This document shows positions 25,873 through 34,847 of a stretch of 64,000 nt of DNA, in pieces (positions within the stretch are counted from its first letter, which is position 1; each line of letters opens with the position of its first letter). The notes beneath the pieces were generated by a model. That model was given only the letters and a program-made list of their open reading frames with translations, did not search any database and was not told the origin of the DNA. A program made the position numbers and the translations under genes. This stretch comes from Bacillota bacterium (GTDB lineage Bacteria > Bacillota > Dethiobacteria > DTU022): assembly GCA_033549065.1 (NCBI GenBank), contig JAWSUE010000007.1:62001-126000 (forward strand), in the 5' to 3' direction.

Positions 25873-26459
25873 CAGTCGCATTCCCCCCTGCATACGAAAA
25901 GCCCGGCCACACCGCCGGCTACCAGAACCAGAATAGGGTGTATCCGGGTGATGATTGCGATTACAAGCAGAACAGCACAGAGTAATACTCCGCGCCAACC
26001 ATGAAGAATTCCTCGTCCCATTTTAATTGCAGCGTAAGCAATAAGGGCTACTACGGCCGGACGCAAACCGTAAAAGGCAGCCTGGACATAAATATTGTCC
26101 CTGACCAGGGGGTAAAGCCAGGCGGCAATGATCAGCAGAATGATAACCGATGGGGCGGTTACCCCAAGAGCTGCGACCAGACCGCCGATATTTCCACGCA
26201 GTCTGATCCCGATCTGAATGGCACTGTTCAAAGCCAGCTGGCCGGGCATACCCTGGGTTATGATCAAAATATCGGAGAAGGTGGAGTGACTAACCCACTT
26301 TCTGTTTTCCACGACTTCTCTCTGAATTACCGGCAGGATTGCATAACCGCCCCCGAAAGTAAAAGCGCCCACTTTAAAAAACGTGAGCAGGATTGTCCAT
26401 AAAGATTCCTGATTAGGTTTGGCTGGGATTTCAGACTGCAAAAGCTGTCTTCCTTTCAA
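25872..26459 (-). CDS. chromate transporter, first half-size subunit
   Basis: The first half of the split CHR transporter, 195 residues. TFFKVGAFTFGGGYAILPVI and ITQGMPGQLALNSAIQIGIR parallel the motifs of its partner. Hydrophobic segments fill the rest. It follows the MarR gene on the same strand, with a 39-base gap, suggesting a three-gene unit. Confidence 0.88.
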   Translation of the reverse strand: MKGRQLLQSEIPAKPNQESLWTILLTFFKVGAFTFGGGYAILPVIQREVVENRKWVSHSTFSDILIITQGMPGQLALNSAIQIGIRLRGNIGGLVAALGVTAPSVIILLIIAAWLYPLVRDNIYVQAAFYGLRPAVVALIAYAAIKMGRGILHGWRGVLLCAVLLVIAIITRIHPILVLVAGGVAGLFVCRGECD

Positions 26460-26498
26460 TGATGCTGAGATTTTTATTGATTAATTCAACTGATTCAA

Positions 26499-26987
26499 TT
26501 ATCGATTGTTACCGTCCTCCGGTTGTTCGGTTATGTTTTCCAATTCTTCGAAAACGCGCATCACAGATTGCAGAGAGACAATCAAATTTTCTCTCTCTTC
26601 AGGATTCAGATGTTGGGCTAGGTTGTTAAAACGGAATGAACGTCTTTCAAAAACCAACCGGGAAAGCTGGCGGCCGTATGATGTCAGCGCGACACGAACT
26701 ACCCTGCGATCGTTCTCGTCTCCCCGTCGTTTGACCAGGTTAAGATTTACCAGGCGGTTAACCAGACGGGTTGCCGCGCTCTCCGCAAGGTAGATTTCGG
26801 AGCTTAACTTACCCATGGTCAGATCATCATGAAAATAAAGAACCAATAATGCATTGATCTGGCTGGGGGTAATTCCTAATCCGGTTAGTTCCCTGTTCTC
26901 TTCAGCACTCAGATAGTGCATGAGTTTGGGGAATATAGCCTGGATGGCTGCAGTAAACTTTTCAGCATCACGATATTCACTGCTCAT
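26499..26987 (-). CDS. MarR-family transcriptional regulator
   Basis: A 162-residue winged-helix regulator. The recognition region reads LTMGKLSSEIYLAESAATRL and the wing carries KRRGDENDRRVVRVALTSYG, typical of MarR. It should bind DNA as a dimer, repressing its own promoter and the chromate transporter genes that follow it. AGGAGACGGGTAAT precedes the ATG. The ligand is unknown. Confidence 0.9.
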   Translation of the reverse strand: MSSEYRDAEKFTAAIQAIFPKLMHYLSAEENRELTGLGITPSQINALLVLYFHDDLTMGKLSSEIYLAESAATRLVNRLVNLNLVKRRGDENDRRVVRVALTSYGRQLSRLVFERRSFRFNNLAQHLNPEERENLIVSLQSVMRVFEELENITEQPEDGNNR

Positions 26988-27038
26988 ATTACCCGTCTCC
27001 TGTCCGGTTTACTTTGTTATTGGAGAAAACTTATTCAT

Positions 27039-27067
27039 AGGTTAGGCTATTTGCATAAATATGTCAA
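27039..27067 (-). promoter_or_regulatory. promoter of the marR-chromate transporter unit
   Basis: On the minus strand, TTGACA (27067-27062), 17 bp and TAACCT (27044-27039). The -35 box is perfect and the -10 box partial, about 50 bases before the MarR start codon. Confidence 0.6.
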
Positions 27068-27106
27068 GTTGGTAAGCCAGGTTTTCAAGTAAAACTATGG
27101 AATTAA

Positions 27107-27135
27107 TTGTTCACCAATAAACTATTTGGTATACT
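27107..27135 (+). promoter_or_regulatory. possible promoter of the AmmeMemoRadiSam genes
   Basis: TTGTTC (27107-27112), 17 bp and TATACT (27130-27135). The -10 is good and the -35 weak. A leader of about 80 bases would precede the TTG start at 27223. Confidence 0.45.
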
Positions 27136-27222
27136 TGCTTTAAGAGTTAACAGAAACGGCCGGAGCCCAGGCGGCCTGGAAAATATTTCGCTGAGCTTCC
27201 GGTCTGAAGGCAGGTGTTTTAA

Positions 27223-28605
27223 TTGTTGCAGGTGATCGGAATTGCTCCTCACCCTCCCATAATAATTCCGGAAATCGGCCGCAGTGAAATTACCAAAGCT
27301 CGTAAAACCGTTGATGGGATGTATCGCTTAGGTAAAATCTTTAATGAACTAAACCCCGAATTGATAATCATTATAACTCCACACGGGCAGATTATGCGTG
27401 AAGGTCCTGCAGTATTAACTGGAAAGAAACTGCAAGGTCACTTTGGTCACTTCGGTTTCCCCGGTATTCATGTTGAATTTGAAACCGATATGAAGCTGCT
27501 TGAACTCTTGAGAGAAAATGCTGACCGGGCCCCTTTGCGGCCGATATTCCTCGAAGACAGCGACAGGTTCTATGAAGGAAACATACTGGATCACGGGGCA
27601 ATGGTTCCCCTGTACTTCCTCCGGGAAGCAGGGGTAAATGCTCCGGGGCTGCATATAACTTTTGGCTTTAACTCCTTTCGTGATCTCTATAAGTTCGGTA
27701 CCTTTTTAAGGAAGCTTATCGAAGAAAGAGGCAAGCGGGTTGCCGTACTGGCCAGCGGAGATCTATCACACCGTTTGATTCCCGGTGCACCTGCAGGATA
27801 TGATAAAAGGGGCGCTAAATATGATCAGCGGCTTGTGGAGTTACTGCGCAGTAAAGAAATTGACCAAATAGTGAATTTTGATCCGGATCTTGTTGAAGCA
27901 GCCGGTGAATGCGGCCTTAGATCCTTTTTAATTGCACTTGGAATGCTCCATGGAGAAGTTTTTAATTCTGAAATCATCTCCTATGAAGGGCCTTTCGGGG
28001 TTGGCTACCTTGTAGCTGCTTTAATACCTTCAGAAATAAGTTCTGATTCAGATAGAAAAGAGGTTGAACAGCCTGCCGTTCAGAATGAAAAGGAAACACT
28101 AAACCCAGCACGCTTTGCGCGAATGGTTTTAAAAGAGTATTTAGCTGATGGAATAATTCCACAGCTGCCTGCTGTCCTTCCGGATGAATATAAAGTAAAA
28201 TCAGGCGTTTTTGTTTCCCTGAAAAAAGAAGGTCAGCTGCGTGGATGCATCGGGACTGTAGAGCCGGTGCGGGAAAACCTGGCATCCGAAATTATTGCCA
28301 ATGCCATTAGCGCTGCCTTGCGTGATCCCCGGTTTTCACCTGTCTGTAGAGAAGAGTTAGCTGATTTGGTTATTTCTGTGGATGTTCTCAGCCCGATGGA
28401 GCGAATAAAGAGCATATCCGAGCTCAACCCAAAAAAATATGGCGTCCTGGTCCGCAGCGGTATGAAAACAGGTTTGCTCCTTCCTGACCTGGAAGGTATT
28501 GATTCAGCAGAAGATCAAGTTGATATTGCCCGGCGTAAAGCAGGAATAACACGGGATGAGCCTGTAGAGCTATATCGGTTTACCGTTACCAGATACAAGG
28601 AGTAA
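27223..28605 (+). CDS. Memo-like / AMMECR1 fusion of the AmmeMemoRadiSam system
   Basis: A 460-residue fusion. Residues 1-265 belong to the LigB-like extradiol dioxygenase/Memo superfamily, opening with VIGIAPHPPIIIPEIG and keeping ITPHG, DHGAMVPLYFL and LASGDLSHRL. Residues 285-460 are an AMMECR1 domain with GVFVSLKKEGQLRGCIGTVE and ALRDPRFSPV. The next gene encodes the radical SAM partner, the classic three-part AmmeMemoRadiSam arrangement, whose biochemical role is not settled as far as I know. Two adjacent TTG codons (27223, 27226) are possible starts; AGGTG lies upstream. Confidence 0.9.
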   Translation: MLQVIGIAPHPPIIIPEIGRSEITKARKTVDGMYRLGKIFNELNPELIIIITPHGQIMREGPAVLTGKKLQGHFGHFGFPGIHVEFETDMKLLELLRENADRAPLRPIFLEDSDRFYEGNILDHGAMVPLYFLREAGVNAPGLHITFGFNSFRDLYKFGTFLRKLIEERGKRVAVLASGDLSHRLIPGAPAGYDKRGAKYDQRLVELLRSKEIDQIVNFDPDLVEAAGECGLRSFLIALGMLHGEVFNSEIISYEGPFGVGYLVAALIPSEISSDSDRKEVEQPAVQNEKETLNPARFARMVLKEYLADGIIPQLPAVLPDEYKVKSGVFVSLKKEGQLRGCIGTVEPVRENLASEIIANAISAALRDPRFSPVCREELADLVISVDVLSPMERIKSISELNPKKYGVLVRSGMKTGLLLPDLEGIDSAEDQVDIARRKAGITRDEPVELYRFTVTRYKE

Positions 28606-28608
28606 ACT

Positions 28609-29625
28609 ATGCAGCACAGGGCAAGGTTTTATGAAAAAAGAGTAGAAAAAATACGCTGCCTGCTGTGCCCTCACCGGTGTTTGCTGGGAGAAGGGGAAGT
28701 CGGGTTATGTGGTGTCCGGGAAGTTTCAGTGGGCGAGCTGTATACAAAAGTTTATAATTATGTTGCCGCCTTAAACTGGGATCCTATCGAAAAGAAGCCG
28801 CTCTATCATTTTCATCCAGAGAAAACAATCTTATCGGTTGGAACAGTCGGTTGTAATCTTGGTTGTTCATTTTGCCAGAACTGGACGCTGGCCCGGGGAC
28901 GCCCTGACCAGAAGAGCGATATTATTAAGCCGGAAGATCTTCTGGCAATGCTGGACAGGGAGGGCGGCAGGGCTAAAACAATCGGCCTTGCTTATACCTA
29001 CAATGAACCGACCGTCTGGTATGAATATGTTTTTGATACTGCCCGGCTGCTTCACGAAAGAGGGTATAAGAATGTTTTGGTTACCAATGGATACATTAAC
29101 CGTGAACCGCTCCTGGAGATACTGCCCTATATTGACGCAATGAATATTGATGTCAAGGGTTTTACAAATTCTTTTTACAAGGATTACTGCCAGGGTTCGA
29201 TGAAACCGGTTATTGAAACTGTCGAGACTGCTGTCAAGCACTGTCATGTCGAAATAACCTGCCTTTTGATACCTGGTCTTAACGATGATTTGAAGGAGCA
29301 GGAAGAACTGGCCAGTTGGCTGGGCAATTTAAGCAGGGATCTGGTTCTTCATTATTCTCGATATTTCCCCCAGTATAAACTGGATATACCTCCAACATCT
29401 CCGGAGACAATGATCGGCATCCGGGAGATGGCACGGAAATATTTACGTTATGTATACCTGGGAAATATTGACTTCCCTGGCACTTCCGATACCATTTGCC
29501 CCCACTGCGGAAACCTGCTTGTTAAGCGCAGTGGTTACCGGGTAAGAGTTGTCGGTCTGGATGGAGTTAATTGCAATAATTGCCGCAACCAAATCAGTGT
29601 TATCCTGTCAGATAATAATGAATAA
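28609..29625 (+). CDS. amrS: AmmeMemoRadiSam system radical SAM enzyme
   Basis: A PFL-activase-like radical SAM protein of 338 residues, starting three bases after the fusion gene with AAGGAG upstream. The cluster motif is GCNLGCSFCQNW (Cys82, Cys86, Cys89). An N-terminal Cys set (CLLCPHRCLLGEGEVGLCG) and C-terminal CPHCGNLL...CNNCRNQ add possible zinc or cluster sites. IGLAYTYNEPTVWYEYV is a family signature. The substrate is unknown; genomic pairing with AMMECR1/Memo is strong. Confidence 0.92.
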   Translation: MQHRARFYEKRVEKIRCLLCPHRCLLGEGEVGLCGVREVSVGELYTKVYNYVAALNWDPIEKKPLYHFHPEKTILSVGTVGCNLGCSFCQNWTLARGRPDQKSDIIKPEDLLAMLDREGGRAKTIGLAYTYNEPTVWYEYVFDTARLLHERGYKNVLVTNGYINREPLLEILPYIDAMNIDVKGFTNSFYKDYCQGSMKPVIETVETAVKHCHVEITCLLIPGLNDDLKEQEELASWLGNLSRDLVLHYSRYFPQYKLDIPPTSPETMIGIREMARKYLRYVYLGNIDFPGTSDTICPHCGNLLVKRSGYRVRVVGLDGVNCNNCRNQISVILSDNNE

Positions 29626-29764
29626 TTTTTGATATTAATTATGGTTAACTTTTTATGGGCGGGCAGGTATTTTCGGATAAGAAAGCGAATAATTACCAGT
29701 TAGGTAAAAAGAGAAATATTTCTTCGAGTTTACCTAAATTAAAACAAAGAGGGCTCAACTGATA

Positions 29765-30598
29765 GTGGCTATATGGGAAAGAATTCTTGCCGCAATTCTA
29801 CAACTAAATTTTGAATGGCGCGACGTAATTGATGTTGTTATCATGACCTACGTCTTTTACCGCCTGATTTTAATTATTCGCGGTACCAGAGCTGAACAGT
29901 TAGTTAAAGGCCTGGTACTCCTATTGTTGGCCATGGTCATCAGTGACCAATCCGGTCTTGATACTCTTCACTGGACCCTCCGACAGACAATGACTGTTGG
30001 TTTGATTGCTATTCCTATCGTATTCCAACCGGAACTCCGCAGGGCACTTGAACAATTGGGCAGGGGTAAAATTTTTAAATCCACTTATTTCAACTGGAAT
30101 ACTCAGGATTTCGAAAAGATGCTCGATGAACTGATCAAGGCTATTCCGGTTCTGGTTAAAAAAAGAATTGGCGCCCTGATTGTTATGGAACGTTCGACCG
30201 GATTGAAAGACTGGGTGGAAACCGGTATACCGGTAGAAGGTGTAGTAACTGCTGAATTACTGATCAACATCTTCTTTCCCCGGAGTCCTCTTCATGACGG
30301 GGCCGTAATAATCCAGGGGAACCAGATAGTTGCGGCGGGGTGTTACCTGCCTTTAACGGAAGATCCCAATCTTGGCAAGGAGTTGGGAACCAGGCACAGG
30401 GCGGGAATCGGTATCACTGAACAGTCTGATGCCCTGGCCATTATTATTTCTGAAGAAACCGGAATAATCTCTGTTGCTCATGATGGTGTTCTTACCCGTT
30501 ACCTGGACGAGAAAAAACTTCGAACGATGTTAACGGAGTTATGCTCACCAGAACGCGGTGAAGGGTTCAATCTATGGTCACGAAAGGGTAATAAATAA
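29765..30598 (+). CDS. cdaA: diadenylate cyclase CdaA
   Basis: The membrane-bound enzyme that makes c-di-AMP from two ATP, 277 residues. Three N-terminal membrane helices (about residues 15-80) are followed by the DAC domain with the catalytic SPLHDGAVIIQGN and LGTRHRAGIGITEQSDA motifs. The start is GTG at 29765. It begins the conserved cdaA-cdaR-glmM block, in which CdaR and GlmM modulate cyclase activity in other Firmicutes. Upstream, 139 AT-rich bases contain no gene and no clear promoter. Confidence 0.96.
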   Translation: MAIWERILAAILQLNFEWRDVIDVVIMTYVFYRLILIIRGTRAEQLVKGLVLLLLAMVISDQSGLDTLHWTLRQTMTVGLIAIPIVFQPELRRALEQLGRGKIFKSTYFNWNTQDFEKMLDELIKAIPVLVKKRIGALIVMERSTGLKDWVETGIPVEGVVTAELLINIFFPRSPLHDGAVIIQGNQIVAAGCYLPLTEDPNLGKELGTRHRAGIGITEQSDALAIIISEETGIISVAHDGVLTRYLDEKKLRTMLTELCSPERGEGFNLWSRKGNK

Positions 30599-30600
30599 CT

Positions 30601-31299
30601 ATGGAAAGGTTTTTACGAAGTAACAACTTTGCCAGGATTCTGGCTCTTTTCCTGGCCATCATCCTCTGGCTTTTTGTGACAGGTGACAAAATTACCCGCA
30701 GCACTCCGTCCCTTAAAGTATGGCAGGATGTGCCCCTGAGGGTAGAAAATTTAAACCAGGATTACGTAATTACCGATATACCCTCAGCGGTTAATATTAC
30801 ACTGGAAGGTCTGCCCGAGGCTTTTGAAGATCTGCCGGTACAGGAACTTGATGCGTACGTTGATCTTGCCGGGAAAGAACCGGGCAATCACCTGGTGAGA
30901 GTGCAGGGGCGCCCACCACGTGGCCTTAACCTGGTCCTGCTGGAACCGGAACAGGTTCGGGTGACAATTGAAGAATTCTTTTCAGAGGATTTTGAAATTG
31001 AAGTAGAGCTTAGCGGCGAACCGGCAGAGGGCTGGAGATTTGTTCAGTATACAATTGATCCGGGAGAAGTTTTAGTTGGCGCTCCGGAATCCATATTTGA
31101 AAGAATCGATAAGATTATTCTCAGGATTGATATTACCGACATGCGTTCAATAGAAAGGTTCGATCTAGTACCGATTGCCCTCGACGAAGACGGCAACCCG
31201 GTTCACGGACTGATAATAGATCCTTTTGTAATATCGGTTCGTGTTGAACTGGAAAGGATCCCGGAACCTGTAGTTGAAGAAAATGATATTATTGAGTAA
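30601..31299 (+). CDS. cdaR: YbbR-domain protein CdaR
   Basis: A 232-residue extracellular regulator of CdaA. The N-terminal anchor is ARILALFLAIILWLFVTGD, followed by YbbR-type beta repeats (VPLRVENLNQDYVITDIPSAV and the later VELSGEPAEGWRF). It is shorter than the Bacillus protein, so two repeats are likely. Its ATG follows the cdaA stop by two bases. It probably binds CdaA at the outer membrane face. Confidence 0.9.
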   Translation: MERFLRSNNFARILALFLAIILWLFVTGDKITRSTPSLKVWQDVPLRVENLNQDYVITDIPSAVNITLEGLPEAFEDLPVQELDAYVDLAGKEPGNHLVRVQGRPPRGLNLVLLEPEQVRVTIEEFFSEDFEIEVELSGEPAEGWRFVQYTIDPGEVLVGAPESIFERIDKIILRIDITDMRSIERFDLVPIALDEDGNPVHGLIIDPFVISVRVELERIPEPVVEENDIIE

Positions 31300-31347
31300 C
31301 AAACTGTAATAAAGTATAAACAATACTAGTATATACTCCAGGGAGGT

Positions 31348-32694
31348 ATGTTATTGGGAGAGCTATTTGGAACAGACGGAATCAGAGGAGTAGCCAATCG
31401 CGATTTGACACCGGAGTTAGCCTTTAAAATTGGAAGAATAGCAGCCTGGATTTTAGGCCGTGAACATAAAAACCCCATATTTGTCATCGGACGTGACACC
31501 CGCCTTTCCGGCCCCATGCTCGAGGGAGCGCTGACAGCCGGAATAGCCTCGGCTGGCGGTGGAGTTCATTTACTGGGTATCGTTTCAACGCCGGCGGTGG
31601 CATACCTGACAAAAAGGCTTAATGCCTCGGCTGGTGTAGTTATTTCCGCATCTCATAACCCCATAGAAGATAATGGTTTAAAAATTTTCAATGGCAGTGG
31701 CTATAAACTGCCTGATGCCCTGGAAGATGAAATTGAAAGAATTTATTTCCTGGGAAATGATGAGCTTCCCCGGCCAGTTGGTAATGCACTCGGTCAGGCC
31801 TTGAGCGATGGTGAAGCGGTTGAACTTTATCTTAACCATCTAAAAGAAAGCAGTGTACCACTTGAGGAAATCCGTTTGGTAATCGACTGTGCTCACGGTG
31901 CTGTCTGCAGAATTGCCGGCGAACTCTTCACATCACTTGGAGCAAAAGTGAAAATGCTCCATGATCAACCGGATGGCAGCAGAATAAATATAAAGTGTGG
32001 AGCAACCGATACTGCTGATCTCCGTCAGGCTGTAATTAGCAGCGGTGCTAATCTTGGTCTTGCTTTTGACGGTGATGCTGATCGATTGATTGCTGTTGAC
32101 GAAAAAGGTCGGGAAGTAGATGGGGATGCAATCATGTCGATTTGTGCCATTGATCTGCTCGCCAGGGGATTACTGAACAACAAGATGCTGGTTACAACCG
32201 TTATGAGTAACGGTGGGCTGGAAATTCTCGCAGAAAGATATGGTTTCAATGTAATCCGCACTTCCGTGGGAGATCGTTACGTCCTTGAAAAAATGATTGA
32301 GGGCAACTTTAATCTTGGAGGAGAACAGTCGGGTCATATCATTTTCGCTGATTTTGCCACGACAGGAGATGGTCTGCTGACAGCACTACAGCTTTTGAAA
32401 GTGGTGCAATCCAGTCAGAAAACGTTATCTGAACTTGCTGCCTGTCTCGAACGTTTGCCCCAGGTCCTGGTCAACCAGAAGGTTGGCACAAAGGACGGCT
32501 GGGGGGAGAACAGGAAAATAAGGGAAGCAATAAAGAACGTAGAAGAGAAACTTGGCAAGCATGGACGTGTCCTGGTCCGTCCATCAGGAACAGAACCGAA
32601 AATCAGGATTATGCTGGAAGCACCGCTGCCGGAAGATAAACTGAGAGATTTTGCGGAATCGGTCGCTCAAGTTATTGCCCGGGAGCAGTCTTAA
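31348..32694 (+). CDS. glmM: phosphoglucosamine mutase
   Basis: Converts glucosamine-6-phosphate to glucosamine-1-phosphate for cell-wall precursors, 448 residues. It opens with LFGTDGIRGVANRDLTPELA; the phosphoserine loop is GVVISASHNPIEDNG, the Mg site FDGDADRLIAVDEKG, and the phosphate-binding loop RPSGTEPKIRIM. AGGGAGGT precedes the ATG. It completes the cdaA-cdaR-glmM block. Confidence 0.97.
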   Translation: MLLGELFGTDGIRGVANRDLTPELAFKIGRIAAWILGREHKNPIFVIGRDTRLSGPMLEGALTAGIASAGGGVHLLGIVSTPAVAYLTKRLNASAGVVISASHNPIEDNGLKIFNGSGYKLPDALEDEIERIYFLGNDELPRPVGNALGQALSDGEAVELYLNHLKESSVPLEEIRLVIDCAHGAVCRIAGELFTSLGAKVKMLHDQPDGSRINIKCGATDTADLRQAVISSGANLGLAFDGDADRLIAVDEKGREVDGDAIMSICAIDLLARGLLNNKMLVTTVMSNGGLEILAERYGFNVIRTSVGDRYVLEKMIEGNFNLGGEQSGHIIFADFATTGDGLLTALQLLKVVQSSQKTLSELAACLERLPQVLVNQKVGTKDGWGENRKIREAIKNVEEKLGKHGRVLVRPSGTEPKIRIMLEAPLPEDKLRDFAESVAQVIAREQS

Positions 32695-32719
32695 CAGGCC
32701 CCTTTCTGCTGCAGGAAAT

Positions 32720-32773
32720 TTGACAGATTATACAAGAGGCAATATATTAATGGGGGCATAATCTGCCCCCATT
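32720..32773 (+). promoter_or_regulatory. glmS promoter with palindrome at the start site
   Basis: TTGACA (32720-32725), 17 bp and TATATT (32743-32748) make a strong promoter. Immediately after the -10 box lies a perfect inverted repeat, AATGGGGGCA and TGCCCCCATT (32749-32758 and 32764-32773) around TAATC. Transcription should start near 32755, inside the palindrome. It may be an operator for glmS or, if read from upstream, a terminator for glmM without a T-tract. Confidence 0.65.
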
Positions 32774-32829
32774 CAGGTTACAATAGTTAATGAAATATAT
32801 ATCACAGCGTAAATACTGGGGGTTTTACC

Positions 32830-34668
32830 ATGTGTGGCATTATCGGTTATACAGGGAGTAAATTCGTAAGCCCTATAATTATTGCAGGTTTAAAACAGCT
32901 TGAATATCGTGGTTATGATTCAGCCGGAATAGCATTCCAGGAGAATGGCAAACATTTTATTGCCAAGACAGCCGGTTCAGTCGCAGATCTGGAAAATAAA
33001 ATTGGCGACCACTTTCAGAAAGTTACGGTCGGGATCGGACATACCCGTTGGGCAACGCATGGCCGCCCTACTGATGAAAATGCACACCCGCACTGCGATT
33101 GTTCTGATGAAATTGCCATAATTCATAACGGTATTATTGAAAATTACCGGCCGATCCGCCAGCACTTGATTGAAGAAAGAGGCCATAAATTTCGTTCGGA
33201 GACTGATACAGAAGTTATAGCTCATCTAATTGAAGAATATTATGATGGCGATTTACTTGAAGCTGTTCGCCGGGCCATGGCTGATCTTAAAGGTTCATAT
33301 GGCCTGGTAGTTACTTCATGCCGGGAGCCGGGGCGAATTGTCTGCGCCCGACAGGATAGCCCTCTGGTTATCGGACTTGGTGATGGCGAAAACTTTGTTG
33401 CCTCAGATATACCCGCTTTTTTAGCGCATACCCGCCGGGCAAAAGTCCTGGAAGACGGTGAATTTGCCTCGTTAACTGCTGAAAAGGTAGATATATATGA
33501 TGCTGAAGGTCAGCTGGTCGAACGTGAAGTCTTTGAAGTGACCTGGGACATTGAAGCAGCAGAAAAAGGCGGCTATGATCATTTCATGCTAAAAGAGATA
33601 ATGGAGCAGCCGGGAGCAGTTCGCGAAACCATGCGACAGCGAATCGATTCTTCGTTGAAAAAGGTAGATTTAAGTGAACTTGAATTGAGCAGAGATGAAA
33701 TAGCAGCTTTAAACAAAATTTATATTATCGCCTGTGGAACAGCTTACCATGCCGGTATTCTCGGAAAATCGATTATTGAGAAGCTGGCCGGTATCTCTGT
33801 TGAAGTCGATGTTGCATCCGAATTCCGCTACCGTGAACCACTAATTGAGGAAAATCAGCTGGTGATCGTGATCAGCCAATCGGGAGAAACTGCCGATACG
33901 CTGGCTGCCCTGCGTTTGGCCCGTTCTAAAGGGGCCCAGGTCCTGGCTATTACCAACGTAGTCGGCAGCACAGTATCACGAGAAGCGGACAAACTGCTGT
34001 ATACCTGGGCAGGACCGGAGATTGCAGTAGCGTCAACCAAAGCATACCTGACCCAGTTAGTAGCGCTCTATATGATCGCTATATATATGGGTGAGATTCG
34101 CGGCTCACTGTCATCAGATTTGGCCGGCGAACTTACAGCAGATCTTTTAGAACTGCCCGGGCAGATTAAAACAGTCCTCTCTGAAGAGAGCATGGAAAAA
34201 CTAAAGGATTACTGCAAACACCTTGCCAGATGGGAAAGCGCTTTCTTTGTTGGCCGTGGTTTGGATTATCCCGTTGCAATGGAAGGAGCACTCAAACTAA
34301 AAGAGATCTCCTATATCCATGCTGAGGCTTACGCAGCAGGAGAACTGAAACATGGACCTCTGGCCTTAATCGTCGAGGGCATCCCGGTTATTGCCCTGGC
34401 TACCCAGAAAAAAGTACTGGACAAAGTACTAAGCAATATCCAGGAAGTGAAAGCCAGGGGAGGGGCAGTTTTTGCTATAACTCAGAAAGGTTTTGATGAT
34501 GTAGTCAGGCAAGTTGATACTGGTTTTTACCTGCCGCCGATCAATGATCTTTTGGCCCCGGTATTAAGTGTAATACCGACCCAGCTGATTGCCTATTATG
34601 CTGCCGTGGCCCGCGGGAGTTCGGTGGACAAACCACGCAACCTGGCCAAAAGTGTAACCGTTGAATAA
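32830..34668 (+). CDS. glmS: glutamine-fructose-6-phosphate aminotransferase
   Basis: Makes glucosamine-6-phosphate from fructose-6-phosphate and glutamine, 612 residues. The catalytic Cys2 follows the initiator Met (MCGIIGYTG). The amidase domain has HTRWATHGRPTDENAHPH; two SIS domains follow with VISQSGETADT and STKAYLTQ, and the tail is NLAKSVTVE. No glmS ribozyme core is visible upstream, so control is more likely at the palindromic promoter. Confidence 0.97.
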   Translation: MCGIIGYTGSKFVSPIIIAGLKQLEYRGYDSAGIAFQENGKHFIAKTAGSVADLENKIGDHFQKVTVGIGHTRWATHGRPTDENAHPHCDCSDEIAIIHNGIIENYRPIRQHLIEERGHKFRSETDTEVIAHLIEEYYDGDLLEAVRRAMADLKGSYGLVVTSCREPGRIVCARQDSPLVIGLGDGENFVASDIPAFLAHTRRAKVLEDGEFASLTAEKVDIYDAEGQLVEREVFEVTWDIEAAEKGGYDHFMLKEIMEQPGAVRETMRQRIDSSLKKVDLSELELSRDEIAALNKIYIIACGTAYHAGILGKSIIEKLAGISVEVDVASEFRYREPLIEENQLVIVISQSGETADTLAALRLARSKGAQVLAITNVVGSTVSREADKLLYTWAGPEIAVASTKAYLTQLVALYMIAIYMGEIRGSLSSDLAGELTADLLELPGQIKTVLSEESMEKLKDYCKHLARWESAFFVGRGLDYPVAMEGALKLKEISYIHAEAYAAGELKHGPLALIVEGIPVIALATQKKVLDKVLSNIQEVKARGGAVFAITQKGFDDVVRQVDTGFYLPPINDLLAPVLSVIPTQLIAYYAAVARGSSVDKPRNLAKSVTVE

Positions 34669-34675
34669 GACTAAG

Positions 34676-34816
34676 ATGATAGCCTGGCTGCTTTTCCTGG
34701 TTTGCGGAATAATCTATATTGCAGCAGCAATACGGGATCGAGATTTGTTAATGATTGCCGGAAGCGCTTGTTTTATTGTTGCTGTGATGATTTTCCTGTT
34801 ACCGGATAAGAAGTAA
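34676..34816 (+). CDS. small two-helix membrane protein
   Basis: A 46-residue frame lies between glmS and glnS. It predicts two membrane helices (IAWLLFLVCGIIYIAAAI and LMIAGSACFIVAVMIFLL) joined by a charged RDRD turn and ending in PDKK. It has no strong ribosome site and starts eight bases after the glmS stop, so coupling is likely if it is made. No family recognised. Confidence 0.5.
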   Translation: MIAWLLFLVCGIIYIAAAIRDRDLLMIAGSACFIVAVMIFLLPDKK

Positions 34817-34847
34817 TTACCTTTAATATCTTATAAAGGAGATCTAA

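Noticed and set aside
32695-32829. glmS ribozyme
   Set aside because: I looked for the conserved ribozyme core before glmS and saw none; the gap is short and holds a promoter and palindrome instead.
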